Positions 23,980 through 31,233 of a DNA stretch of 32,830 bases are shown one piece after another; positions within the stretch are counted from its first letter, which is position 1; each line of letters starts with the position of its first letter. Position numbers and translations under genes: made by a program. The notes under the pieces are model-generated. The model saw nothing but the letters and a program-made list of their open reading frames with translations. It ran no database searches and was not told the DNA's origin. This DNA comes from RGIG3077 sp964490175 (GTDB taxonomy: Bacteria > Bacillota > Clostridia > Oscillospirales > Ruminococcaceae): positions 1 to 32,830 of the forward strand of contig CAZBAI010000017.1 of NCBI GenBank assembly GCA_964490175.1. The letters run 5' to 3'.

Positions 23980-24156
23980 TTATACTTCTGTAACCTCCAC
24001 GAGGTGAGAAATTACTTTGATTTTTCCTTCAGTCTGTGCGTTATCGGGCTGAACTGTTACATCGCCGATTTTGTGAAGACCGAGTGACTGTGCGGTCGAA
24101 ATTTGGTTTGCCTTTCTTCCGATAAGGCTCTTTTTGAGAGTGATTTGCTTAGCCAT
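23980..24156 (-). CDS. rpmD: 50S ribosomal protein L30
   Basis: A 58-residue protein beginning MAKQITLKKSLIGRK, with LGLHKIGDVTVQPDNAQTEGKI, the ferredoxin-like L30 core. Its start overlaps the last eight bases of rpsE (ATGGCTAA), an unusually tight coupling. A GGGAGGT ribosome binding site lies inside the end of rpsE. Confidence 0.96.
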   Translation of the reverse strand: MAKQITLKKSLIGRKANQISTAQSLGLHKIGDVTVQPDNAQTEGKIKVISHLVEVTEV

Positions 24157-24664
24157 TTGACTTACCTCCCAAAATTTCCTTTACAGTCTTGCCTCTCTTC
24201 TCTGCAACTTCTTTTGCAGATACACATGAGCTCAAGCCCTGAATTGTTGCTCTTACAACATTGCAGGCATTGTTTGAGCGAAGAGATTTTGTTCTGATAT
24301 CCTTAATTCCTGCCATTTCAACAACCGCACGAACAGGGCCGCCTGCGATAACTCCGGTACCGGGGGCAGCGGGCTTCATGAGAACCTCGCCTGCGCCGTA
24401 TTTGCCGATGATATCGTGGGGGATTGTTGTTCCTCTGAGCTGAACTTTGACAAGATTTTTCTTGGCATCCTCAATACCCTTGCGGATAGCGTCGGGTACC
24501 TCACCGGATTTTCCGAGTCCGAAGCCTACGATTCCGTTGCCGTCACCTACTACTACAAGTGCGGAAAACTTGAGAATACGTCCGCCCTTTACAGTTTTGG
24601 ATACTCGGTTGATTGCAACAACCTTTTCGGAAAGCTCCAGAGCAGAAGCATCTATATTAGCCAA
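24149..24664 (-). CDS. rpsE: 30S ribosomal protein S5
   Basis: Small-subunit protein important for decoding fidelity and helicase activity at the mRNA entry. The frame is open to 24766, but the real start is almost certainly the TTG at 24664: AGGAGG lies eight bases upstream, and the product then reads MANIDASALELSEKVVAINR, as in other S5 proteins. This gives 171 residues, with RVSKTVKGGRILKFSALVVVGD, GFGLGKSGEVPDAIRKG and APGTGVIAGGPVRAV. The longer reading would overlap rplR. The frame ends in the eight-base overlap with rpmD. Confidence 0.97.
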   Translation of the reverse strand: MANIDASALELSEKVVAINRVSKTVKGGRILKFSALVVVGDGNGIVGFGLGKSGEVPDAIRKGIEDAKKNLVKVQLRGTTIPHDIIGKYGAGEVLMKPAAPGTGVIAGGPVRAVVEMAGIKDIRTKSLRSNNACNVVRATIQGLSSCVSAKEVAEKRGKTVKEILGGKSNG

Positions 24665-24686
24665 AATTGTATCCTCCTTATTATTA

Positions 24687-25046
24687 TTAGAACTGAAGTC
24701 CGCCTTCACGGGCACCCTCTGCAAGTTCTTGAACACGTCCGTGATAAATGTATCCGCCACGGTCAAAAACTACTTCGGATATTCCCTTAGCCTTTGCGGC
24801 CTGTGCGATAAGCTGACCTACCTTGCGGGCGCCTTCCTTGTTGGAACCGCTTCCCTCAAAGCCCTTTGCCATGCTGGAAGCACTGCAAAGCGTAACGCCG
24901 TTCACGTCATCAATGATTTGCGCATAAATATGCTTTGCGGAGCGAAATACATTAAGACGGGGGCATTCGGGTGTTCCCGAAATTTTGGCACGGACTCTCT
25001 TATGCCTTTTGAGCCTTGCCTTGTTGCTGTCATATGTTTTAACCAT
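24687..25046 (-). CDS. rplR: 50S ribosomal protein L18
   Basis: 5S rRNA-binding protein of the central protuberance. The 119-residue protein contains RLKRHKRVRAKISGTPECPRL, VFRSAKHIYAQIIDDVNG, and the C-terminal VFDRGGYIYHGRVQELAEGAR. GGAGGAG precedes the ATG. It lies 18 bases after rplF and 22 bases before the TTG start of rpsE. Confidence 0.98.
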   Translation of the reverse strand: MVKTYDSNKARLKRHKRVRAKISGTPECPRLNVFRSAKHIYAQIIDDVNGVTLCSASSMAKGFEGSGSNKEGARKVGQLIAQAAKAKGISEVVFDRGGYIYHGRVQELAEGAREGGLQF

Positions 25047-25064
25047 TGTAGCTCACTCCTCCTA

Positions 25065-25610
25065 TTACTTTTTACCCTTACCGGCTTTACCTTCCTTGCG
25101 GATGATACGTTCGCCCTCATAGCGGATGCCCTTGCCCTTGTAAGGCTCGGGAGCACGCTTTGCACGAATCTGTGCAGCGAACTGACCAACCGCCTGTTTG
25201 TCGATACCGTTTACCACAATCTTGTTCGGGTTGGGTACATCGATTGTGATTCCGTCAATCTCGGGAACGATAACCTGATGTGAAAAACCGAGGTTCATTA
25301 CGAGATCTTTACCCTGCTTTGCAGCACGGTAGCCGACGCCTTCGATTTCAAGTGTCTTGGAATAGCCTGTTGAAATACCGTAAACCATATTTGCAATCAA
25401 GGCTCTTGTAAGACCGTGGAGAGAACGCATACGCTTGTCATCGGAGGGTCTTGTAACTGTGATTACACCGTCGGAGTATTCAATGCCGAGAGCAGCGTCA
25501 AACTGTTTTGAAAGTGTACCCTTTGAGCCTTTAACCGTAACAAGGTTGTTCTCAACGGTTACATCGATTCCGGCAGGAACACTAACGGGTAATTTACCTA
25601 TTCTTGACAT
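25065..25610 (-). CDS. rplF: 50S ribosomal protein L6
   Basis: Binds 23S rRNA near the sarcin-ricin loop. From the ATG at 25610 it is 181 residues, starting MSRIGKLPVSVPAGIDVTVE, and ends with PEPYKGKGIRYEGERIIRKEGKAGKGKK (given in two parts in the family signature PEPYKGKGI and YEGE). AAGGAGG nine bases upstream supports this start; seven more open codons upstream overlap rpsH. Confidence 0.97.
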   Translation of the reverse strand: MSRIGKLPVSVPAGIDVTVENNLVTVKGSKGTLSKQFDAALGIEYSDGVITVTRPSDDKRMRSLHGLTRALIANMVYGISTGYSKTLEIEGVGYRAAKQGKDLVMNLGFSHQVIVPEIDGITIDVPNPNKIVVNGIDKQAVGQFAAQIRAKRAPEPYKGKGIRYEGERIIRKEGKAGKGKK

Positions 25611-25624
25611 TATGTGTTTCCTCC

Positions 25625-26023
25625 TTACCAAATGAATGCAAGAATTTCGCCGCCAACGTGAAGTTCCTTAGCCTTTTTATCTGTCATAATTCCCTTAGAT
25701 GTGGAAACCAGAGCGATGCCAAGTCCCTTTCTTACCTGGGGCATATCCTCGCAGCTTGAATATATACGCAAACCGGGCTTTGACACTCTGCGCAGGCCGG
25801 TGATAACAGGTGTTCTGTTTTCGCCGTATTTCAGAGTAATTCTGATAATACCCTGCTTTCCGTCCTCAATTACCTGAAAGCCCTTAACATAACCCTCGTC
25901 AACGAGAATCTGTGTAATAGCTTTCTTAACATTGGAGGCGGGAACGTCAACCGTGGCGTGCTTTGCAGAACTCGCATTGCGGATTCTGGTCAAGATATCT
26001 GCTATTGTATCTGTAATTTGCAT
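25625..26023 (-). CDS. rpsH: 30S ribosomal protein S8
   Basis: 16S rRNA central-domain binder. The 132-residue protein reads MQITDTIADILTRIRNASSAK, with GLRRVSKPGLRIYS and the C-terminal signature GIALVSTSKGIMTDKKAKEL and GGEILAFIW. In E. coli S8 represses the spc operon by binding mRNA; here the gap of 65 bases upstream carries a small hairpin. Confidence 0.98.
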   Translation of the reverse strand: MQITDTIADILTRIRNASSAKHATVDVPASNVKKAITQILVDEGYVKGFQVIEDGKQGIIRITLKYGENRTPVITGLRRVSKPGLRIYSSCEDMPQVRKGLGIALVSTSKGIMTDKKAKELHVGGEILAFIW

Positions 26024-26054
26024 ACCAAAATGACCTCCTCGTCATATTTTATCA

Positions 26055-26074
26055 CTTCTGCCGAAAAGCAGAAG
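26055..26074 (-). other. Hairpin between rpsN and rpsH
   Basis: CTTCTGC (26055-26061) and GCAGAAG (26068-26074) form a perfect seven-base stem with a six-base loop, in one of the few gaps over 40 bases in the cluster. It has no U-tract on the transcribed strand. It could be an RNA-processing or regulatory site. Confidence 0.45.
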
Positions 26075-26088
26075 CTGCTGAATTATTT

Positions 26089-26274
26089 TTACCAGCTTGC
26101 CTTCTTAACTCCGGGAATCTGACCGTCGTGTGCAAGCTCTCTGAAGCAGATGCGGCAAATGCCGAATTTTCTGAGATATGCGTGAGGTCTTCCGCAGATT
26201 TTGCAGCGGTTATAAGCACGGGTTGAGTACTTAGGAGTGCGCTGCTGCTTTAATTTCATTGCTGTTTTAGCCAT
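26089..26274 (-). CDS. rpsZ: 30S ribosomal protein S14, zinc type
   Basis: The 61-residue short form of S14 (rpsN type Z). Cysteines C24, C27, C40 and C43 (CKICG and CRICF) bind zinc; the C-terminus is ELAHDGQIPGVKKASW, the family signature. It starts with an unusual MAKTAMKLKQQRTPKYSTRAY. It lies 17 bases after rplE, its standard place. Confidence 0.97.
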   Translation of the reverse strand: MAKTAMKLKQQRTPKYSTRAYNRCKICGRPHAYLRKFGICRICFRELAHDGQIPGVKKASW

Positions 26275-26291
26275 TTAAGATTTCCTCCAAA

Positions 26292-26831
26292 TCACTTTGC
26301 AAAGGGAGCGCCGAGAAGAGTCAGCAGCTCTTTTGCTTCTTCATCAGTGGTGGCTGTTGTAATAAAGTTGATGTCCATACCTCTTACCTTGTCGATTTTA
26401 TCATAATCGATTTCGGGGAAGATGAGCTGTTCTTTAATACCGGTGGAGTAATTTCCTCTGCCGTCGAAAGAGTTGGGGTTGATTCCGCGGAAGTCACGAA
26501 CTCTGGGGAATGCAACGTTGAACAGCTTGTCAACAAACTCATACATATTTTCATTTCTTAAGGTTACTTTAACGCCGATGGGCATACCCTCACGAAGCTT
26601 GAAGTTTGCAACAGACTTCTTTGCCTTGCAGACAACGGGCTTCTGACCTGTAATTGCGGTAAGGTCTGTGATAATTGCATCGATAACCTTGGAATTTTCC
26701 TTAGCTTCACCTGCGCCGACGTTGATGACGACCTTGTCAAGCTTCGGAATCTGCATAACGCTCTTGTAGTTGAATTTCTTCATCATTGCAGGAGCGACTG
26801 TTTCATTATAGTAATCTCTTAATCTTGCCAT
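26292..26831 (-). CDS. rplE: 50S ribosomal protein L5
   Basis: 5S rRNA-binding protein that contacts P-site tRNA. The 179-residue protein contains YNETVAPAMMKKFNYKSVMQIP, ITGQKPVVCKAKKSVANFKLREG and FPRVRDFRGINPNSFDGRGNYS, then GIKEQLIFPEIDYDKI. Length is standard. It follows rplX by 15 bases. Confidence 0.98.
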   Translation of the reverse strand: MARLRDYYNETVAPAMMKKFNYKSVMQIPKLDKVVINVGAGEAKENSKVIDAIITDLTAITGQKPVVCKAKKSVANFKLREGMPIGVKVTLRNENMYEFVDKLFNVAFPRVRDFRGINPNSFDGRGNYSTGIKEQLIFPEIDYDKIDKVRGMDINFITTATTDEEAKELLTLLGAPFAK

Positions 26832-26846
26832 TTTAAAAGTCTCTCC

Positions 26847-27191
26847 TTATTCAAATGATTCGCCGCATTTTTTGCAAACACGGAGTTTTCTGCCGTCTTT
26901 AACGGTGTGACCTACTCTTGTAGGCTTGTTGCACTTGGGGCAAACAAGCTGTACTTTGCAGGCGTAAATCGGAGATTCAGCCTTTACAAGACCGCCCTCC
27001 TGTCCGGCAGCGCCGGGTTTAACGTGCTTTGTAATATAGTTAAAACCTTCGACGATAACCTTGCCTTCCTTAGGGCTTACTTCAAGAACCTTACCGGTCT
27101 TTCTTGCTCCGCCCTTTGTGTACTTATAATCGTACTTACCGGTCAGCAATACAACGGTGTCGCCTGTTTTAACGTGTACCTTATTGTTCAT
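26847..27191 (-). CDS. rplX: 50S ribosomal protein L24 with zinc ribbon
   Basis: Assembly-initiating 50S protein. From the ATG at 27191 it is 114 residues: a KOW domain (HVKTGDTVVLLTGKYDYKYTKG, then TGKVLEVSPKEGKVIVEG) and a C-terminal domain with two CxxC pairs, C84/C87 and C106/C109, a probable zinc ribbon. GGAGGTG lies nine bases upstream; the in-frame GTG at 27203 is part of that site and is not the start. Confidence 0.96.
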   Translation of the reverse strand: MNNKVHVKTGDTVVLLTGKYDYKYTKGGARKTGKVLEVSPKEGKVIVEGFNYITKHVKPGAAGQEGGLVKAESPIYACKVQLVCPKCNKPTRVGHTVKDGRKLRVCKKCGESFE

Positions 27192-27209
27192 GTATAACGA
27201 CACCTCCCA

Positions 27210-27578
27210 TTAAAGCACTTCGGGTGCAAGGCTCAATATCTTGAGATATTCCTTGTCACGAAGCTCTCTCGCCACAGGTCCGAAAATACGTGTACCTCTG
27301 GGGTTTTTATCTTCCTTTATGATTACGGCCGCATTCTCATCAAAACGGATATATGTTCCGTCATCTCTTCTGAGTCCGCTTACCGAACGAACAATTACTG
27401 CTTTAACAACATCGCCCTTTTTAACAACGCCGCCGGGTGCAGCTTTTTTAACAGAGGCAACGACTACATCGCCGATATTTGCATATCTTCTGCGTGTTCC
27501 GCCGAGAACTCTGATACACATAAGCTCCTTGGCTCCCGTGTTGTCAGCGACCTTGAGATAGGTTTGCATTTGTATCAC
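27210..27578 (-). CDS. rplN: 50S ribosomal protein L14
   Basis: Forms an inter-subunit bridge. The 122-residue protein starts MIQMQTYLKVADNTGAKELM from a GTG codon that has AAGGAGG nine bases upstream, and includes GDVVVASVKKAAPGGVVKKGDVVKA (in part) and IFGPVARELRDKEYLKILSLAPEVL at the C-terminus. First gene of the spc section, 43 bases after rpsQ. Confidence 0.98.
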   Translation of the reverse strand: MIQMQTYLKVADNTGAKELMCIRVLGGTRRRYANIGDVVVASVKKAAPGGVVKKGDVVKAVIVRSVSGLRRDDGTYIRFDENAAVIIKEDKNPRGTRIFGPVARELRDKEYLKILSLAPEVL

Positions 27579-27621
27579 AGCAAAAATCCTCCTTCCAAAG
27601 ATTTAATCAATATTGTTTTAT

Positions 27622-27876
27622 TTATTTCGCTTTTTCGATTATGCGAACAACTCTCCATCTCTTATCCTTGGAAAGAGGGCGAGTTTCCATGATTTCCACA
27701 CGATCGCCGATTCTGCACTCGTTGTTTTCGTCGTGTGCCTTAAACTTAACGGTGTGCTTAACGATTTTCTTGTAGAGCGGATGCTTAACATTGTCAACGA
27801 TGGCAACAACTACTGTCTTTTCCATCTTATCGCTGACAACCTTGCCGACTCTGGTTTTTCTGAAATTTCTTTCCAC
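27622..27876 (-). CDS. rpsQ: 30S ribosomal protein S17
   Basis: Primary 16S rRNA binder of the 30S body. The GTG at 27876 gives an 84-residue protein starting MERNFRKTRVGKVVSDKMEK, matching the family; it is eight bases after GGAGG. An ATG two codons earlier is only two bases from that site and is less likely. Later motifs are CRIGDRVEIMETRPLSKDKRW and RVVRIIEKA. Confidence 0.95.
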   Translation of the reverse strand: MERNFRKTRVGKVVSDKMEKTVVVAIVDNVKHPLYKKIVKHTVKFKAHDENNECRIGDRVEIMETRPLSKDKRWRVVRIIEKAK

Positions 27877-27894
27877 AGTCATATCCTCCCTTCA

Positions 27895-28098
27895 TTACTG
27901 CTCTGCGCTCTGAATTTCCAAAGCTCTGAGCGCTGTCTTGACTCTTGCGATGTCCTTCTTGACAGCCTTTAAACGTGCGGTATTATCGAGCTGATTGATT
28001 GCGTGCTGAAAGCGGAGTGCAAAGAGCTCTTTCTTGAAGTCATCGAGCTTTTCCGTAAGCTCTGCCTGAGTCATCTTATTGTAATCGACTTTTTTCAT
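27895..28098 (-). CDS. rpmC: 50S ribosomal protein L29
   Basis: A 67-residue two-helix protein near the peptide exit site, a docking place for trigger factor and SRP. It contains MTQAELTEKLDDFKKELFALRFQ and LDNTARLKAVKKDIARVKT, the family core. GGAGGAG precedes the ATG, which shares one base with the rplP stop (TAATG). Confidence 0.98.
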   Translation of the reverse strand: MKKVDYNKMTQAELTEKLDDFKKELFALRFQHAINQLDNTARLKAVKKDIARVKTALRALEIQSAEQ

Positions 28099-28520
28099 TA
28101 CTGCGCTCCTCCTTCTTCTTTAACTACAAACTTGCACTTTACGGGGAGCTTGTGTGCAGCAAGACGCATAGCCTCTCTGGCAACTTCTTCCGAAACGCCG
28201 TCGATTTCAAACATTACTCTGCCGGGCTTTACTACAGCTACCCAATATTCGGGCGAACCTTTACCGGAACCCATACGTGTTTCGGCGGGTTTTTCCGTAA
28301 CGGGCTTGTCGGGGAATATCTTTATCCAAACCTGACCGCCACGCTTTATATATCTTGTCATTGCAATACGGGCAGCCTCAATCTGGTTGGATGTAATCCA
28401 CGAAGGCTCAAGAGCCTGCAAACCGAACTTGCCGTATGTTACCGTATTGCCTCTGAGTGCTTTACCTTTAAGACGTCCTCTGTGGACTCTGCGGTATTTT
28501 ACTCTCTTTGGAAGCAGCAT
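28098..28520 (-). CDS. rplP: 50S ribosomal protein L16
   Basis: Large-subunit protein near the A-site tRNA. The 140-residue protein starts MLLPKRVKYRRVHRGRLKG and has ARIAMTRYIKRGGQVWIKIFP, TEKPAETRMGSGKGSPE and VKPGRVMFEIDGVSEEVA. One-base overlaps join it to rpsC upstream and to rpmC downstream. Confidence 0.98.
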   Translation of the reverse strand: MLLPKRVKYRRVHRGRLKGKALRGNTVTYGKFGLQALEPSWITSNQIEAARIAMTRYIKRGGQVWIKIFPDKPVTEKPAETRMGSGKGSPEYWVAVVKPGRVMFEIDGVSEEVAREAMRLAAHKLPVKCKFVVKEEGGAQ

Positions 28521-29332
28521 TACGCATTACCTCCTTCTTTCTTTGCTTCTCTCACAGCTCTGTTTGCCGCATTGCGGGGAGCTCTGTTGTCGTTTCTGCG
28601 ATTTCTGTTATCACGGCCTCTGTTGTCCCTTGAACGGTTATCTCTGCGCTTAGAGTTTCTTTCTTCAACCTCGGCTCTCTTCATAGCCTCGCCCTTAAGA
28701 ATTTCGCCCTTGTAAATCCAAACCTTAACGCCAAGACGTCCGTAGGTTGTGTGCGCTTCGGCAAAACCGTAGTCGATATCCGCACGAATTGTTTGCAGAG
28801 GAATTGTTCCCTCGTGATATGTTTCGCTTCTTGCGATTTCGGCGCCTGCCAAACGGCCGCCTACTCTTACTTTAATTCCCTTAGCGCCCAAACGCATTGC
28901 ACGTCCGATAGACTGCTTCATTGCACGTCTGAAGGAAATTCTGTTTTCAAGGTCAAGTGCGATTTTCTCTGCAACAAGCTGTGCGCAAAGGTCGGGCTGC
29001 TTAACCTCAACAATATTTATAGCGACCGATTTTCCGGTCATCTTTTCAAGATCTGCTCTGAGTTTTTCAATTTCAGCGCCGCCTCTGCCGATTACAACAC
29101 CGGGACGGGCGCAGTGAATATTGATTCTGACTCTCATCTGATCTCTGCTCTGGATTCTCTCGATTTCAATCTTTGCAACACCGGCTGCATAGAGTCTTTT
29201 CTTTGTGTACTCTCTTACTTTATAATCCTCAACCAAGCAATCGCCGAAGTCGGATTTGTTTGCAAACCAGCGGGAATCCCAATCCTTAATTACACCAACA
29301 CGAAGTCCGTGCGGATTAACTTTTTGACCCAT
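28520..29332 (-). CDS. rpsC: 30S ribosomal protein S3 with extended basic tail
   Basis: Surrounds the mRNA entry channel with S4 and S5. The core (about 1-218) is normal: GQKVNPHGLRVGVIKDWDSRW, a KH domain with VVIGRGGAEIEKLRADL, and TTYGRLGVKVWIYKGEIL. Beyond residue 218 there are about 50 extra residues rich in Arg, Asn and Asp, with repeated DNR units (231, 236, 241, 248), ending in an Ala/Lys-rich stretch. E. coli S3 is 233 and B. subtilis S3 218 residues, so at 270 the tail is longer than usual. It should be disordered and close to incoming mRNA. Confidence 0.97.
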   Translation of the reverse strand: MGQKVNPHGLRVGVIKDWDSRWFANKSDFGDCLVEDYKVREYTKKRLYAAGVAKIEIERIQSRDQMRVRINIHCARPGVVIGRGGAEIEKLRADLEKMTGKSVAINIVEVKQPDLCAQLVAEKIALDLENRISFRRAMKQSIGRAMRLGAKGIKVRVGGRLAGAEIARSETYHEGTIPLQTIRADIDYGFAEAHTTYGRLGVKVWIYKGEILKGEAMKRAEVEERNSKRRDNRSRDNRGRDNRNRRNDNRAPRNAANRAVREAKKEGGNA

Positions 29333-29351
29333 AATTTACCTCCTTCTCGGC

Positions 29352-29696
29352 TTAATCCAAGATTTCCTTTTCTCTGAGAATTATTGTGATATGAGATGTT
29401 CTCTTGTTTATACGAAAAGCTCTGCCGTGTGCTCTGGGCTGAATCCTCTTCATGATAGGTCCGGGGCAAACGAAGCATTCTGCAACATAAAGGCTGTCTT
29501 TATCCATATCGTGATTATTAACAGCATTTGCCATAGCGGATTTCAAGAGCTTTTCCAAGCATTCGCAAGCAGCCTTAGGTGTGCTTCTCAATGTTGCGAG
29601 AGCAACATCGCAGGGCTTGTTTCTGATAAGGTCCAATACGATCTGCACCTTTCTCGGGGAGATTCTGGCGCTTCTCAAGTATGCCTTAGCTTCCAT
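29352..29696 (-). CDS. rplV: 50S ribosomal protein L22
   Basis: Its beta-hairpin lines the peptide exit tunnel. The 114-residue protein starts MEAKAYLRSARISPRKVQIV, with LKSAMANAVNNHDMD and the C-terminal KRIQPRAHGRAFRINKRTSHI. The ATG at 29696 lies seven bases after AAGGAGG; the in-frame TTG one codon earlier is closer to the site and less likely. Macrolide-resistance deletions in other species affect the hairpin just before the PRAHGRA region, which looks unaltered. Confidence 0.97.
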   Translation of the reverse strand: MEAKAYLRSARISPRKVQIVLDLIRNKPCDVALATLRSTPKAACECLEKLLKSAMANAVNNHDMDKDSLYVAECFVCPGPIMKRIQPRAHGRAFRINKRTSHITIILREKEILD

Positions 29697-29714
29697 CAAA
29701 ATTCCTCCTTCCGC

Positions 29715-29999
29715 TTACTTCTTGCCGTTGTTAGATGTTTTTGAGCCGGCGTGACCTCTATATGTTCTTGTAGGTGCAAACTCACCGAGCTTGTGTCCTA
29801 CCATATCTTCTGTAACATATACCGGAACGTGCTTTCTTCCATCATGAACGGCAAATGTGTGTCCAACGAAATCGGGGAATATAGTTGATGATCTGCTCCA
29901 TGTTTTGAGCACTTTCTTCTCGCCGGCTTCGTTCATGCGAACTACTTTCTTATAAAGAGACTCTTCAACGTAAGGTCCCTTCTTGACGCTTCTGCTCAT
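29715..29999 (-). CDS. rpsS: 30S ribosomal protein S19
   Basis: 30S head protein. The 94-residue protein starts MSRSVKKGPYVEESLYKKV and has WSRSSTIFPDFVGHTFAVHDGR, then VYVTEDMVGHKLGEFAPTRTY. Length is normal. It lies 13 bases after rplB and 15 bases before the frame of rplV. Confidence 0.98.
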   Translation of the reverse strand: MSRSVKKGPYVEESLYKKVVRMNEAGEKKVLKTWSRSSTIFPDFVGHTFAVHDGRKHVPVYVTEDMVGHKLGEFAPTRTYRGHAGSKTSNNGKK

Positions 30000-30012
30000 C
30001 TATCTTCCCTCC

Positions 30013-30846
30013 TTATTTGCTGTTTCTGCGTTTTACGATATATTTATCGGTACGGTTATGAGTTTTTCTGGTCTTGTATCCGAGAGCGGGCTTGCCCCAA
30101 GGTGTGCAAGGACCGGGACGTCCGACAGGGGATTTGCCCTCACCGCCGCCGTGCGGGTGGTCGTTCGGGTTCATGACAGAGCCGCGTACGGTCGGTCTCC
30201 AACCCATATGACGTTTGCGTCCCGCTTTACCGATGTTGATGTTGCTGTGCTCGGGATTGCTTACCTGACCGACAGTTGCCATACAACCAACCGGTACGTT
30301 GCGAAGTTCGCCGGACGGGAGACGAAGAAGTGCATATCCGTTTTCCTTCGCCATAAGTTGAGCCATATTACCTGCGGAACGGGCAAGTTGTGCACCGCGA
30401 CCGGGGTGAAGTTCAACGTTGTGAAGGAATGTACCGACGGGGATGTTGGTAAGCGGAAGTGCATTTCCCGTAACGATGTCGGCATCCGGACCGCTGACTA
30501 CGGTGTCACCGACCTTAAGACCTACGGGAGCGATGATGTAACGCTTTTCGCCGTCCTCATACTCAACAAGGGCGATGAATGCGGTACGATTCGGATCGTA
30601 CTCCAAAGTCTTAACAGTTGCCGGAACGCCGAAACGCTCACGTTTAAAATCAATAACTCTGTACTTTCTGCGATTTCCGCCGCCGCGATGGCGAACGGTT
30701 ATACGACCGTAACTGTTACGGCCGGCATTTTTCTTTATCGGCTCAAGCAAACTTTTCTCGGGAGCAACCTTGGAAAGACCGGAATAATCCATTGTGGTCA
30801 TACCGCGGCGACCCGGTGTAGTCGGCTTATAATGTTTAATTGCCAT
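30013..30846 (-). CDS. rplB: 50S ribosomal protein L2
   Basis: Required for subunit association and peptidyl transferase function. From the ATG at 30846 it is 277 residues, starting MAIKHYKPTTPGRRGMTTMD, with RVIDFKRERFGVPATVKTLEYD and the catalytic-centre region NPNDHPHGGGEGKSPVGRPG, where the conserved histidine is present. AGGAGAG lies upstream; 18 further open codons reach into the gap before it and lack the family start. The 93-base gap to rplW contains a perfect hairpin. Confidence 0.98.
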   Translation of the reverse strand: MAIKHYKPTTPGRRGMTTMDYSGLSKVAPEKSLLEPIKKNAGRNSYGRITVRHRGGGNRRKYRVIDFKRERFGVPATVKTLEYDPNRTAFIALVEYEDGEKRYIIAPVGLKVGDTVVSGPDADIVTGNALPLTNIPVGTFLHNVELHPGRGAQLARSAGNMAQLMAKENGYALLRLPSGELRNVPVGCMATVGQVSNPEHSNINIGKAGRKRHMGWRPTVRGSVMNPNDHPHGGGEGKSPVGRPGPCTPWGKPALGYKTRKTHNRTDKYIVKRRNSK

Positions 30847-30874
30847 TTGTTTCACTCTCCTATTTAGGCTTAGC

Positions 30875-30891
30875 GAGACGGTTTCCGTCTC
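30875..30891 (-). other. Hairpin between rplW and rplB
   Basis: GAGACGG (30875-30881), a three-base loop and CCGTCTC (30885-30891) make a perfect G/C-rich stem in a 93-base gap. On the transcribed strand the loop is AAA. No U-tract follows, so it is not an intrinsic terminator; it lies about 29 bases upstream of the rplB start. Confidence 0.5.
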
Positions 30892-30939
30892 ATACATCAC
30901 CAGAAATCATTCATATTTGATTTCGTATAAATCGTAAAC

Positions 30940-31233
30940 TTATTTAAGACCGTCAAAGAACGCGATCGGCTTAGAATCCGACTTAAGCGTTACAATGGCT
31001 TTCTTCCAAGATGAAGTGTAGCCGCTGTAACGACCCATACGTCTTTCCTGTCCGCGAACGCTGATGGTATTAACCTTGGCAACCTTAACCTTGAAAAGAT
31101 TTTCGACAGCCTCGGCAATGAGCACCTTGTTGGCATCTTTAGCAACCTTGAAGGTGTATTTCTTGTCAGCAATTCCGGCCATGCTCTTTTCTGTGATGAT
31201 AGGAGCGATAATTACATTTTCGTAGGCCTGCAT
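30940..31233 (-). CDS. rplW: 50S ribosomal protein L23
   Basis: Exit-site protein and docking point for trigger factor and SRP. The 97-residue protein has NVIIAPIITEKSMAGIADKKY, FKVAKDANKVLIAEAVENLF and KVAKVNTISVRGQERRMGRY, the standard motifs. Its start codon shares one base with the rplD stop. Confidence 0.97.
   Translation of the reverse strand: MQAYENVIIAPIITEKSMAGIADKKYTFKVAKDANKVLIAEAVENLFKVKVAKVNTISVRGQERRMGRYSGYTSSWKKAIVTLKSDSKPIAFFDGLK

Noticed and set aside
24447..25283. 278-codon plus-strand ORF opposite rpsE and rplR
   Set aside because: Shadow of conserved ribosomal protein genes; no family resemblance and no start signal.
29983..30867. 294-codon plus-strand ORF opposite rplB
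   Set aside because: Long because of the codon bias of rplB on the other strand; its composition is that of an antisense shadow.
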